NCBI GenBank assembly: GCA_964430695.1
Contig: CAYSFO010000013.1
Coordinates: 1-32,396, forward strand
Reading direction: 5' to 3'
DNA: 32,396 nt
Source of the DNA: MGBC108787 sp964430695
GTDB lineage: Bacteria > Bacillota_I > Bacilli_A > RF39 > UBA660
Shown here: piece after piece, positions 6,616-15,218 of the stretch
How the letters are laid out: the number at the start of each line of letters is the position of its first letter
Numbering within the stretch: the first letter of the stretch is position 1
Program-made: the position numbers and the translations under genes
Notes under the pieces: generated by a model
What the model was told of the DNA's origin: nothing
Seen by the model: the letters and a program-made list of their open reading frames with translations, nothing else
Databases searched by the model: none

Positions 6616-7497
6616 ATGATTATAGCAATTGTTGGGCCAACCGGTGTTGGAAAAACAAAGTTAAGTATAGAACTAGCTAAAATTTATAATGGAGAAATTA
6701 TCAATGCTGACTCGATGCAAATATATAAAGGATTAGATATTGGTACAGCGAAAGTAACGAGTAAAGAAATGGAACATATTCCACATCATTTGTTAAGTAT
6801 GAAAGAAGTAACAGAAAATTATACCGTTTTTGATTATCAAACCGACGCTAGAAATTGTATTGAAGAAATAAAAAACCGAAAAAAAATTCCTATCTTTGTT
6901 GGTGGAACAGGATATTATTTGAAAAGTGTTTTTTATGATTACCAATTTGAAGAAGAAGATACAGAAGATAGTCAAAAATATAATGACTTAACGAATGAAG
7001 AATTAGAAGAAAAGATAGAAGCCTTTGAATGTGGCTTTGCTTATGATAATAAGAATCGTAAACGTATGTTAAGACTTTTAACCAAATTAGAAAATGGTTG
7101 GACTCCAACGGAAAAAGAATTTGTTTTACAATATCCAAATGTTTTATTTATTGGGCTAACAACAAATAGAGAAATTTTATATGAAAAAATTAATGAACGT
7201 TTTGATAAAATGGTAATCCCGTTAATAGATGAAGTAAAACTTTATTTTTTAAAGAATATAAAAACAAAACCTTTAATGACGGGCATAGGATATAAAGAGT
7301 TTTACCCCTTTTTTGAAAATAAAAAAACACTAAGTGAAGTAGTAGAAGAATGTAAAAAAAATTCTCGAAATTATGCCAAACGTCAATATACTTGGTTTCA
7401 AAATCAAATGGAAGTAAAATGGTTTAATGTCAATTATGAAAATTTTGATAAAACGATTCAAGAAATAGTAGAGTATATAGAAAGTCAAAACAAATAA
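6616..7497 (+). CDS. miaA: tRNA dimethylallyltransferase MiaA
   Basis: Transfers a dimethylallyl group to N6 of A37 in tRNAs that read codons beginning with U. The product of 293 aa starts with the P-loop GPTGVGKTKLSIELA, followed by INADSMQIYKGLDIGTAK (substrate-positioning Asp), HHLLSMKEVTENYTVFDYQ and VGGTGYYLKSV. The C-terminal part has the typical YAKRQYTWFQNQ. ATG 6616 is preferred over GTG 6607 because AGGTG lies 6 bases upstream of the ATG. The Firmicute neighbours hfq and mutL are not next to it here. It converges on the transglutaminase gene with a shared terminator. Confidence 0.96.
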   Translation: MIIAIVGPTGVGKTKLSIELAKIYNGEIINADSMQIYKGLDIGTAKVTSKEMEHIPHHLLSMKEVTENYTVFDYQTDARNCIEEIKNRKKIPIFVGGTGYYLKSVFYDYQFEEEDTEDSQKYNDLTNEELEEKIEAFECGFAYDNKNRKRMLRLLTKLENGWTPTEKEFVLQYPNVLFIGLTTNREILYEKINERFDKMVIPLIDEVKLYFLKNIKTKPLMTGIGYKEFYPFFENKKTLSEVVEECKKNSRNYAKRQYTWFQNQMEVKWFNVNYENFDKTIQEIVEYIESQNK

Positions 7498-7528
7498 AAA
7501 GTAATGCAAGTTTTATGCATTACTTTTT
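7496..7528. terminator. Bidirectional terminator between miaA and the transglutaminase gene
   Basis: AAAAAGTAATGCA (7496-7508) and TGCATTACTTTTT (7516-7528), a perfect 13-bp stem with a 7-base loop. Confidence 0.88.
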
Positions 7529-8475
7529 GTAAGTTCAGGATAAATCCTTCTACTAAAAATATGTTCCTTTACAACCACATCCCCTTTATCGGCTTCTTCT
7601 AATTCTTCGGTAGTAATTAAAAAGTATTTATGTTGTAAATAATCTTTTCCATCTTCACTGACAGGATCATCCCAAGTTAAATCTAAATGATACCATTTAC
7701 CATCTAAATAAACCGCATTCCAAACATGACCAGAAATGTCTTCTTGCATTAATTCTGTAGCAATCTTAAAGTTTTTAATACCCATTTTCTCTAAAAATAT
7801 GGCCATAGCATCTGTATATCCATTACAGGTTGCATGTCCTTCTATCAATGGACCATAGGCTTTATAAGATAAATAAGGAGATTGATCACTAGAATTTCTT
7901 TCCACATCATACAAAGTGGTATTCACAATATAATCATGAATGGCTTTGATTTTATCATAATCATCCATATCACTAGTAATCACTTCTTTATAAATTTGTT
8001 CTACTTGTGCATTTATACTTTGCATTTCTTCTTCTGTATAAAGATAAGTGATATTCACATTAACTTCTCCAGATTCTGAAATAACGGTTTGAATATTAGA
8101 AAATCCATTATAAGGGTGGACAAAATTATTAATATAAGTTAAAGTTTCAGGATCATCACTAATTTTTCCTACATCCTCTAAACAATCTTTATATTCACTC
8201 GGACAATAAAAAGTAAAGGTTTTAAAACCACTATTGGTAATTGTATAATAAATATTTAATAAATCATTATAACTAAGCGGTACAAAATCACTTGTATTTT
8301 GTACAAAAATAAAATCATCTTCTTTTTTATAAGCATTTGCATCTTCTAAAACAACATCGGGATTTTTTTCTAAAGCAAGAGCGATTTGATCGGAAATCGT
8401 ATCAATATTAAAAACAACCGTTAAAATCAAAATAGAACATACAATCGCTACAAAATTCTTTCTTATAAATTGCAT
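7513..8475 (-). CDS. Secreted or membrane-anchored transglutaminase-like protein
   Basis: 320 aa. An N-terminal hydrophobic segment (about 7-23) acts as signal or anchor. The transglutaminase-like core (about 175-275) shows catalytic C217 in GHATCNGYTDAM, H250 in ISGHVWNAVYLDGKWYHLDLTW and D265. Family members act as cysteine peptidases or cross-linking enzymes at the cell surface; the substrate is unknown. The region between the anchor and the core (about 55-165) has alternating beta-rich stretches and two cysteines (C91, C98). The start at 8475 is chosen because AGGTG lies just upstream; the longer frame to 8502 lacks a binding site. Confidence 0.85.
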   Translation of the reverse strand: MQFIRKNFVAIVCSILILTVVFNIDTISDQIALALEKNPDVVLEDANAYKKEDDFIFVQNTSDFVPLSYNDLLNIYYTITNSGFKTFTFYCPSEYKDCLEDVGKISDDPETLTYINNFVHPYNGFSNIQTVISESGEVNVNITYLYTEEEMQSINAQVEQIYKEVITSDMDDYDKIKAIHDYIVNTTLYDVERNSSDQSPYLSYKAYGPLIEGHATCNGYTDAMAIFLEKMGIKNFKIATELMQEDISGHVWNAVYLDGKWYHLDLTWDDPVSEDGKDYLQHKYFLITTEELEEADKGDVVVKEHIFSRRIYPELTKSNA

Positions 8476-8503
8476 ATTATCACCTAGTTTTAATTTTATC
8501 ATT

Positions 8504-8539
8504 AAAAAATGAAGTACGCAAAAGTTTTGTTACTTCATT
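8504..8539 (-). terminator. Terminator of rpsT
   Basis: AATGAAGTA (8508-8516) pairs with TACTTCATT (8531-8539); on the minus strand the stem is followed by T6. Confidence 0.75.
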
Positions 8540-8793
8540 TCTTTTATTTTTTTAGATAATCTAGATTTTTGTCTGTCAGAAGTATTTGGTTTAATTAATC
8601 CTTTACTAACTGCATGATCAATATTTGTTTTCAATTCATTAAATAAACGAGTAGCTGTTTCTTTGTCTCCTGCATGAATCGCATTATCACAATTTTTAAT
8701 TAAATTTTTTACTCTAGCTTTTAGTTCATGATTATTATCTGTCTTTTTAGCAATTACTTTAACAGCTTTTTTTGAACTTTTAATATTAGGCAT
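8530..8793 (-). CDS. rpsT: 30S ribosomal protein S20
   Basis: Small-subunit primary 16S rRNA-binding protein, 87 aa, the usual length. It starts MPNIKSSKKAVKV and contains RVKNLIKNCDNAI, FNELKTNIDHAVSKGLIKPNT and a basic C-terminus with KSRLSKKI, all typical of bS20. The start at 8793 has AAGGAG upstream. Divergent from gpr, as in Bacillus. Confidence 0.97.
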   Translation of the reverse strand: MPNIKSSKKAVKVIAKKTDNNHELKARVKNLIKNCDNAIHAGDKETATRLFNELKTNIDHAVSKGLIKPNTSDRQKSRLSKKIKEMK

Positions 8794-8874
8794 AAAAATC
8801 TCCTTTCCTAAACTCATTAACAATTCTATCAAAAGAATAGCCTTTTTGCAAGTTTGAATTCTAAAAATCCTATG

Positions 8875-8904
8875 CGTGTAAAAAAGAATTTATGAACCAT
8901 ACTA
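8875..8904 (+). promoter_or_regulatory. Sigma-G-type (forespore) promoter of gpr
   Basis: CATACTA at 8898-8904 matches the sigma-G -10 consensus, and 17 bases upstream is CGTGTA (8875-8880), a partial match to the TGMATA -35. No sigma-A promoter is visible. gpr is known to be under sigma-G in Bacillus, so the match fits the gene. Confidence 0.6.
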
Positions 8905-8922
8905 AAAAATGAGGTGCAAGAA

Positions 8923-9666
8923 ATGAAACAAAAATTATTTTTAGATACAGGAATAGAGAAAATAGATGCCAAATATAAAATAGAGGAAAATAAAACAGGA
9001 AACTTTACAACGATGCATTATATCATTGCCAAAGAAAATAAAAAAACGGTAAAAAGAGAAGAGGGAGACTACTTTGTCATGCAATTTTCTTATGAATCCT
9101 TACATACGAAAACAAATCTATTAACAAAAGAAACTGAAAGAATTCTTCGAAGCTTTTTAAAAAAATACAAAAAAACAGAAAAAGTTTTAGTTGTTGGTTT
9201 AGGAAATAAAGATGTAGATGGAGATGCCCTAGGAGCTATCACAACAGATAAATTAATTGCTACTAACCAATACCAAGATTTTTTAACAATACCTAAACTT
9301 GCTTTATTTAATCCTTCTATCGTTGAAAAAACGGGAATAAGTTCTTTTCATTTAATTTCCATGGTTGTAAATGATTTAAAACCGGATGTCATTATCATGA
9401 TTGATTCACTAGCAACAGCAAATGAAAAATACTTAAATAGCGCCATAGAAATAAATGATACAGGCATTATTCCTGGAAGTGCTATAAACGCGGCCAAAGA
9501 AATAAATAAGAAAACCTTTAATATCCCAGTTTTATCCATTGGTGTCCCTTGTTGTTTAGAACATAAGAAAAATTTTTATACCAGTGTACTCATTCATGAA
9601 GTTCTAAATCTATCCTCAGATGTTATAGCAAATGCAATTAATAATATCTTTATTAAACATCATTAA
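8923..9666 (+). CDS. gpr: Germination protease GPR, compact form
   Basis: Endoprotease (family A25) that degrades the small acid-soluble spore proteins during germination. Recognised from VLVVGLGNKDVDGDALGAI, VIIMIDSLAT, IEINDTGIIPGSA and IPVLSIGVP, which match the core GPR motifs including the conserved aspartates. ATG 8923 has GAGGTG 6 bases upstream. The product is 247 aa, against roughly 370 in Bacillus: the loop after the GDALG motif is shorter and the large C-terminal extension is missing. Whether the short N-terminus still carries the autoprocessed propeptide cannot be told. It is followed by a terminator and spoIIP. Confidence 0.9.
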   Translation: MKQKLFLDTGIEKIDAKYKIEENKTGNFTTMHYIIAKENKKTVKREEGDYFVMQFSYESLHTKTNLLTKETERILRSFLKKYKKTEKVLVVGLGNKDVDGDALGAITTDKLIATNQYQDFLTIPKLALFNPSIVEKTGISSFHLISMVVNDLKPDVIIMIDSLATANEKYLNSAIEINDTGIIPGSAINAAKEINKKTFNIPVLSIGVPCCLEHKKNFYTSVLIHEVLNLSSDVIANAINNIFIKHH

Positions 9667-9678
9667 GATGTTTTTTTT
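9655..9678 (+). terminator. Terminator of gpr
   Basis: AAACATC (9655-9661) pairs with GATGTTT (9667-9673) around the stop codon, followed by a T8 tract. Confidence 0.7.
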
Positions 9679-9702
9679 CAACATTTTTTGCTCTTTCTTT
9701 AC

Positions 9703-9710
9703 TATATACT
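9703..9710 (+). promoter_or_regulatory. Possible sigma-E-like -10 element before spoIIP
   Basis: TATATACT fits the sigma-E -10 consensus (CATAYAMT) except for its first base; the -35 is poor. spoIIP is mother-cell expressed in Bacillus. Confidence 0.3.
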
Positions 9711-9732
9711 CTATGTAAAGGAGAGAATAGGA

Positions 9733-10686
9733 ATGGGGAAAAGATTTAAAGGAAAAAAAAGATTAAAATTCAGATATCGTATTCTTTTTAGTTTAACAAT
9801 TATTGGTGTAACTTTTATGTATATATTTAACTTTTTGTATAATAAATTTCTTGTAAAAATAGATAATGAAACCTTAATTGGATACTTAGTGGATTACAAC
9901 TTAAATACCCAAAAAAATCATAATCTTTTATATGACTTAATCAATTTGAATAGTACAGATTTTCTTTTGAAATATACATTAGGTTTAGAAGCCATTAGCG
10001 ATGAGAATACAGAAGAAGTAAGTGGAATTGAAGCTTCTTATATAGAAGACCCTTATAAAACGAATATTAAAGAACCTATTGTTTATATTTATAATACGCA
10101 TCAATCAGAAGGCTACCAAAAAAGCAACAATGCTTCTTATAATATTACACCTAGTGTTTTAATGGCCAGTTACATTTTAAGAGAGTCCTTAAACGATTTA
10201 GGAATTCCATCCCTTGTGGAAACCAATGATATAACAGAACTATTAAGAATCAATAGTTGGAAATATTCTTATTCCTATGCTGCCAGTAAAATTCTTTTAA
10301 AAGATGCGATGGAAAAAAATCCAAGTTTAAAATACTTTATTGATTTACATAGAGATTCCATGTCTTATGAAATTACCACAACGACTATTGATAATAAAAA
10401 TTATGCCAAAATGTTATTTGTGATTGGAAAAGATCATGAAAATTATGAAGAAAATTTAAAATTTGCCAATAAATTAAATGCGTATATAAAAGAAAAATAT
10501 CCGTCACTAACCAGAGGAATTAGTTTAAAAGGAGGAAGTGGAGTGAATGGAATCTATAACCAGGATATAAGTCCCAATGCCATTCTAATTGAACTAGGAG
10601 GACAATATAATAATATTACAGAAATTAATAATACCATTGCTGTATTAACAGAAGCAATTCATGCTTATGTGAAAGGAGAAATATGA
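9733..10686 (+). CDS. spoIIP: Stage II sporulation protein P (engulfment peptidoglycan hydrolase)
   Basis: Part of the DMP complex that degrades septal peptidoglycan during engulfment. The 317-aa product has a basic N-terminus and one membrane anchor (about 18-36). The amidase/endopeptidase domain shows IYNTHQSEGY, FIDLHRDS, GGSGVNGIYNQDISPNAILIELGG, with the expected His/Glu metal ligands. It is shorter than the ~400 residues of Bacillus SpoIIP. ATG 9733 is chosen because AAAGGAG lies 10 bases upstream; the longer frame from 9688 begins just after the gpr terminator. It ends in TGA overlapping the next ATG by ATGA, so the two are translationally coupled. Confidence 0.93.
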   Translation: MGKRFKGKKRLKFRYRILFSLTIIGVTFMYIFNFLYNKFLVKIDNETLIGYLVDYNLNTQKNHNLLYDLINLNSTDFLLKYTLGLEAISDENTEEVSGIEASYIEDPYKTNIKEPIVYIYNTHQSEGYQKSNNASYNITPSVLMASYILRESLNDLGIPSLVETNDITELLRINSWKYSYSYAASKILLKDAMEKNPSLKYFIDLHRDSMSYEITTTTIDNKNYAKMLFVIGKDHENYEENLKFANKLNAYIKEKYPSLTRGISLKGGSGVNGIYNQDISPNAILIELGGQYNNITEINNTIAVLTEAIHAYVKGEI

Positions 10687-11012
10687 GAAAAAAGAAGGAT
10701 ACCAACTGGTTTTTCAAAACATTAGGTTTACTCTTTTTAGTTTTTATTAGTTTATATATTGCATTAGAAAGTGGGTATTATGAGGCCAAAACAGCGAAAA
10801 AAACAGCAATGACCGAAGAAAGTATGAAACAGTTTGAAAGTGATATTAAAGAAGGAAAGCCAATTGATTTAAATTCCTATGTTTATGAAGAACATAAAGA
10901 TTTTAGCAACAATACAACAGATACAGCGATATATATTGGTAGTAAAGTAGAATCTTTCATGTCAAGTGGTATCACAGAAATATTTAATATTGTAAAATCA
11001 TTATTTACTTAA
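10683..11012 (+). CDS. YqxA-like small membrane protein (by position)
   Basis: 109 aa with a basic N-terminus, one membrane helix (about 10-27) and a mostly helical outer part. In Bacillus the gene between spoIIP and lepA is yqxA, a ~110-aa protein with one membrane segment; size, topology and position agree, although I cannot confirm the residue-level match. Its 4-base overlap with spoIIP suggests a role in sporulation or engulfment together with SpoIIP. Function unknown in the family. Confidence 0.65.
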   Translation: MRKKKDTNWFFKTLGLLFLVFISLYIALESGYYEAKTAKKTAMTEESMKQFESDIKEGKPIDLNSYVYEEHKDFSNNTTDTAIYIGSKVESFMSSGITEIFNIVKSLFT

Positions 11013-11026
11013 AAAACAACTTTTAA

Positions 11027-11055
11027 TTGCAAATCGAATGACTACCTTGTAAAAT
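11027..11055 (+). promoter_or_regulatory. Promoter of the gene at 11082
   Basis: TTGCAA (11027-11032), 17-base spacer, TAAAAT (11050-11055). Confidence 0.6.
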
Positions 11056-11081
11056 AGTAAATAATGAAAGGATTGTAAACA

Positions 11082-11816
11082 GTGCTTGAGGAACAAACTA
11101 AAATAAGAACTTCTTTATTTGCTAAATATTTTGAAGTAGAAGAAGGAATGGAATTGCCCAAATTCTTTGAAAAAATAGAAGAAATTAGAAATAAGTGGAG
11201 TGAATTTCATTCGATTATTAGAAAAAATGTACCATTTTATTATAAACATGATTATTTAAAAATGGTAAAAATAATTAGTAAAGAGAATAAATCCTATTTA
11301 ATTATAAAATTACATAGTTGGGATTATTTAGTTATAGATTTAGAAATGGAAAAAGCGATTATTAAAGAAGAAGCAAAATATATTTTTGATGAAGAAGAAT
11401 TTTTTATTGAGAATTTTAATGAACGAGAAAGAAATAAAAATCAATATCTATTTTTTAATTCTTGTAAAAATTCTAAAGAAATCATCGATTTTTATTTTCA
11501 AAACGAAACCATTTTTAAATTGCCTACCGTAATAGAGTATTGTTTAAATGTACAAGAGGCTTACACTGGTTTACATATTGACTTAGTAGGTAACTTTACT
11601 CATTTAGGTTTTTATGCAAAAAGACAAGGTTTAAAAGAGCAATATTTCTTAGATAGTAATTTGTGTTTTGTAAATGATACAGATATTCAAAATAGAATTG
11701 GGAAAACAAAGATGCAAGAAATGCTAGAGCAAATCAAAACAATTAAAATCCCTTATGAAGTAATACCAGAATATTTTAAGAAAGAAGACTATACAAGGGA
11801 AATCAAAAAGGTATAG
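11082..11816 (+). CDS. Unknown protein with one copy of a ~225-aa repeated domain
   Basis: 244 aa, no known family recognised. GTG start with AAAGGA about 10 bases upstream. The protein is one copy of the domain found twice in the next gene: it begins RTSLFAKYFEVEEGM (residues 9-23), has DYLKMVKIISKENKSYLIIKL, SWDYLVIDLE, EEEFFIENF and ends with KTKMQEMLEQIKTIKIPYEVIPE. No signal peptide, membrane segment or catalytic motif. Own promoter, own weak terminator; it sits between the yqxA-like gene and lepA, where Bacillus has nothing. Confidence 0.75.
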   Translation: MLEEQTKIRTSLFAKYFEVEEGMELPKFFEKIEEIRNKWSEFHSIIRKNVPFYYKHDYLKMVKIISKENKSYLIIKLHSWDYLVIDLEMEKAIIKEEAKYIFDEEEFFIENFNERERNKNQYLFFNSCKNSKEIIDFYFQNETIFKLPTVIEYCLNVQEAYTGLHIDLVGNFTHLGFYAKRQGLKEQYFLDSNLCFVNDTDIQNRIGKTKMQEMLEQIKTIKIPYEVIPEYFKKEDYTREIKKV

Positions 11817-11829
11817 ACCTTGTTTTTTT
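11808..11829 (+). terminator. Weak terminator after the gene at 11082
   Basis: AAGGT (11808-11812) pairs with ACCTT (11817-11821), followed by a T-rich run with T7. Confidence 0.45.
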
Positions 11830-11877
11830 ATTGCTTTTTTGCTAAACTATCTTACGATTTAAAAAGGAAATGAGCAT

Positions 11878-13344
11878 ATGGATAAAAATAGAGAAGAATT
11901 AAAAAATCAAAAAGATGATTTAAGAAATAAATTATTTGAAAAATATTTTGAAAATAAAGAAGGAATCACACTTACAGAATTAGTAGAAAAGTTAAATCCA
12001 ATTACAGAGATATGGAAAAGGTTACATACAATGTTAGAACAAAATGTAAAGCATTACGAGTTTTTAAGTCCTTTAAGAATGGTAAAAATAATGGAAAATC
12101 AAGAGAAAGAGTATTTAATTATAAAAATAGATTCTAGGAAATATATTATAATTGATATTGAAAATAACCAAACATTAGAGGAAGAAGAAGTGAAAAAAAG
12201 CTTTGGAGAAAATTTCTTTGTTACTCATTTCGGGGAATCAGAAAAAGATGCACATCAACTCACAATTTTTCCCTATGTAGGAGATATACAAAAATTAGTT
12301 TCTTTTGTGAAAGAAAATCAAAACCCATTTAATATATCTGTGCACATTTATTATCATTTAGAAATAGGAGAAGCACAGACATCTATTTCTATTAATTTAG
12401 TTCGAAGAACGGTTCAACTAGGATTTCGAACGCCTGATAAATTTTTGTACGAGTGTTTGTTTTTTGAATTTGATTTGTCACCATATGGCTTGCAAGATGC
12501 TCATGAAAAAATTGGCATAGAAAAAATGCAAGAAATGATTGAAAGAGTAAAGGAGATAAAAGTTCCTTTATCTGTTCTTCCAAAAGAATTATTTCCTAAA
12601 GAAGTGTTAAGAAACGCACTTTTTGAAAAATACTTTGAAGAAGAACCAGAACGTATAAAACTAGTTTCCTTAAAAGAAGATATTTTATATGTTTCTTCGA
12701 TATGGAACAGCTTAACTGCAATCTTCCAAGATACGATAAAGGATGCAGAATGGCACACAAGCTTAGAACAATTAAAATTTGTTGAACTAGAAGGTACTAT
12801 ATATTTAGTGATAAAAGCAAGAATATTTAAGTATTTAATTATAGATGTAAAGGCTAAAAGAACTTTAATGAAAGAAGAAATTACAAGTAAATTTGATAAA
12901 GAATTTTTTGTAAATCATTTTTCAGAATGTAAAGAAGAAATATCTGAAAACGACTGGTTTATGTATCACTTTTTAAGTTGTAAAAAAAGTGTAGAAGAAT
13001 TATGTAATTTTTGTTTAGTAAATAAAGAAATATTGGAATCTTCTTTCGATATCTATTGTAAATTTGAAATAGGAGAAGCATGGACTTTTTTAAGCATACA
13101 TCCATCGAATAATAAAGCGATGTTGGGATTTCAAACACCCGATCAATTTTTATATGAGCAATTGATTTTGCATTTAGATCTAACGCCATCACTTATGCAA
13201 GATGCGCAGGACAACATAGACTCGGAAAAAATGCAAGAAATATTTGCTAAAGTAGAAGAAATAAAAATTCCTAAAAAATGTGTATCAACAGCATATTTAG
13301 ATAGTGACATATTAAAAAGAGAAAGAAAAAGAATGGATTCCTAA
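11878..13344 (+). CDS. Unknown protein with two tandem copies of the same ~225-aa domain
   Basis: 488 aa, made of two homologous halves: copy 1 begins RNKLFEKYFENKEGI at residue 16, copy 2 begins RNALFEKYFEEEPERI at residue 245. Matching landmarks in both are RKYIIIDIE / FKYLIIDVK, ENFFVTHFGE / KEFFVNHFSE, LEIGEAQTSISIN / FEIGEAWTFLSIH, LGFRTPDKFLYE / LGFQTPDQFLYE and GIEKMQEMIERVKEIKVP / DSEKMQEIFAKVEEIKIP. The single-domain neighbour at 11082 shares the same plan, so the pair arose by duplication. ATG 11878 has AAAGGAAATGAG upstream. Soluble, mixed alpha/beta; no catalytic motif and no assigned function. Confidence 0.78.
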   Translation: MDKNREELKNQKDDLRNKLFEKYFENKEGITLTELVEKLNPITEIWKRLHTMLEQNVKHYEFLSPLRMVKIMENQEKEYLIIKIDSRKYIIIDIENNQTLEEEEVKKSFGENFFVTHFGESEKDAHQLTIFPYVGDIQKLVSFVKENQNPFNISVHIYYHLEIGEAQTSISINLVRRTVQLGFRTPDKFLYECLFFEFDLSPYGLQDAHEKIGIEKMQEMIERVKEIKVPLSVLPKELFPKEVLRNALFEKYFEEEPERIKLVSLKEDILYVSSIWNSLTAIFQDTIKDAEWHTSLEQLKFVELEGTIYLVIKARIFKYLIIDVKAKRTLMKEEITSKFDKEFFVNHFSECKEEISENDWFMYHFLSCKKSVEELCNFCLVNKEILESSFDIYCKFEIGEAWTFLSIHPSNNKAMLGFQTPDQFLYEQLILHLDLTPSLMQDAQDNIDSEKMQEIFAKVEEIKIPKKCVSTAYLDSDILKRERKRMDS

Positions 13345-13363
13345 AGAAAAATAGGTTTCTTTT
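13343..13363 (+). terminator. Terminator after the tandem-domain gene
   Basis: AAAGAAA pairs with TTTCTTT around a 6-base loop, followed by further Ts. Confidence 0.5.
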
Positions 13364-13366
13364 TAC

Positions 13367-13395
13367 TTTCCAAATTGTCCTAAAATAGGTATAAT
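13367..13395 (+). promoter_or_regulatory. Promoter of the lepA operon
   Basis: TTTCCA, 17-base spacer, TATAAT (13390-13395). The start codon follows within about 10-20 bases, leaving almost no leader. Confidence 0.5.
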
Positions 13396-13412
13396 ATTAT
13401 ATAGTGATGATT

Positions 13413-15209
13413 ATGAAACAAGAAAAAATCCGAAATTTTTCAATTATTGCTCATATTGACCATGGAAAAAGTACGTTAGCAGATAGAATGCTTGAAATCA
13501 CAGGAGCGGTTGATAAACGTGAAATGAAGGATCAACTTTTAGATAATATGGAACTAGAACGCGAACGTGGAATTACGATTAAACTAAATGCGGTTCGTTT
13601 AAATTACACCTATAATAATGAAAATTATATTTTAAATCTAATAGACACGCCAGGACATGTCGATTTTTCTTATGAAGTTTCCAGAAGCCTTGCCGCTTGT
13701 GAAGGGGCGATTTTAGTTGTCGATGCCGCCCAAGGAATCGAAGCCCAAACTCTTGCTAATCTTTATCTTGCAATGGAGATGGATTTAAAAATTATTCCAG
13801 TCATTAATAAAATTGATTTACCAAATGCGGATGTACCTAAAGTGAAAGAAGAATTAGTGCGTGTACTTGGTTTTAAAGAAGAAGAAATTTTACTATGTAG
13901 TGGAAAAACAGGAGAGGGAGTAAAAGAACTGATTGAAGCAATTATTGATCGTATTGAGCCTCCTAAAAATAACGATAATTTACCATTACGCGCTTTAATC
14001 TTTGATTCCGGATTTGATCCATATAAAGGTGTTGTTGCATTAATCAAAGTAGTGGATGGAGAACTTAAATTAAAAGACACCATAAAAATGATGGCTAATA
14101 ATTCGACATTTGAGATTACAGAACTTGGTGTTCATACTCCAAAAGAAAAAAAACTAGATTCACTAAAAAGTGGGGAAGTTGGTTATGTTGCGGCAAGCAT
14201 TAAAGATATTTCTTGTGTAGAAGTCGGAGATACCATTACCCTAGATAACAATAGTGCCGATACACCTTTAGAAGGATATCAAAAAATGAAACCAATGGTT
14301 TACTCAGGAATTTTTCCCGTAGAACCAAATAAATATGAAAATTTAAAAGAAGCAATAGAAAAACTAAAACTCAATGATGCCGCATTAACCTTTGAACCAG
14401 AAACATCTGAAGCTTTAGGTTTTGGCTTCCGTATGGGATTTTTAGGCTTATTACATATGGACATTATTATCACTCGTATTGAGCGTGAATTTGATATTGA
14501 AATTATTGCTACTAGTCCTAGTGTAATTTATAAACTTACCAAAACAAATGGCGAAATGGAAAGTATTGATTCACCAAATAAAATGCCAAATTCTACTTAC
14601 ATAAAAAAAATTGAAGAACCTTATATCTTTACAAATATTATCGTACCTAGTGAGTTTATTGGAAGTATCATGGAACTTTGTCAAAATAAACGAGGAATTT
14701 ATAAATCCCTTGAATATATTGATGATACAAGAGTCAACATTCATTATGAAATCCCTTTATCTGAAATTGTCTATGATTTTTTTGACCGTTTAAAAAGTAC
14801 AACCAAAGGATATGCTTCTTTTGACTATGATATCTGTGGTTATAAAGAATCGAATTTAGTTAAGATGGATGTTCTATTAAATGGTGAAATTGTTGATGCT
14901 TTATCTACCATCGTTCATAAAGACTTTGCTTATGCAAGAGGAAAATCCATTGTTGAAAAATTAAAAAATATCATTCCTCGCCAAATGTTTCAAGTTCCCA
15001 TTCAAGCAAGTGTAGGTTCTAAAGTGATTGCCAGAGAAAATATAAGTGCAATGAAGAAAAATGTGTTAGCAAAATGCTATGGTGGAGATATTTCAAGAAA
15101 AAGAAAACTATTAGAAAAACAAAAAGAAGGAAAAAAGAAAATGAAGATGTTAGGAAGTGTGGAAGTCCCAAAAGAGGCATTCTTAAGTATATTAAAAGAA
15201 GAAAATTAG
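13413..15209 (+). CDS. lepA: Elongation factor 4 (LepA), translational GTPase
   Basis: Ribosome-dependent GTPase acting in translation initiation/elongation quality. 598 aa, the normal length. G1 AHIDHGKS, G2 region with RGITIKLN, G3 DTPGHVDF, G4 NKIDL; EF-G-like domains II, III and V, and the LepA-specific C-terminal domain with KKMKMLGSVEVPKEAFLSIL. The start is uncertain (GTG 13404, ATG 13407, ATG 13413); IRNFSIIAHIDHGKS needs only a few residues before it. None of the three has a clear ribosome binding site, so translation is probably near-leaderless. It heads a tight operon with the next four genes. Confidence 0.96.
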   Translation: MKQEKIRNFSIIAHIDHGKSTLADRMLEITGAVDKREMKDQLLDNMELERERGITIKLNAVRLNYTYNNENYILNLIDTPGHVDFSYEVSRSLAACEGAILVVDAAQGIEAQTLANLYLAMEMDLKIIPVINKIDLPNADVPKVKEELVRVLGFKEEEILLCSGKTGEGVKELIEAIIDRIEPPKNNDNLPLRALIFDSGFDPYKGVVALIKVVDGELKLKDTIKMMANNSTFEITELGVHTPKEKKLDSLKSGEVGYVAASIKDISCVEVGDTITLDNNSADTPLEGYQKMKPMVYSGIFPVEPNKYENLKEAIEKLKLNDAALTFEPETSEALGFGFRMGFLGLLHMDIIITRIEREFDIEIIATSPSVIYKLTKTNGEMESIDSPNKMPNSTYIKKIEEPYIFTNIIVPSEFIGSIMELCQNKRGIYKSLEYIDDTRVNIHYEIPLSEIVYDFFDRLKSTTKGYASFDYDICGYKESNLVKMDVLLNGEIVDALSTIVHKDFAYARGKSIVEKLKNIIPRQMFQVPIQASVGSKVIARENISAMKKNVLAKCYGGDISRKRKLLEKQKEGKKKMKMLGSVEVPKEAFLSILKEEN

Positions 15210-15218
15210 GTGATAAAA

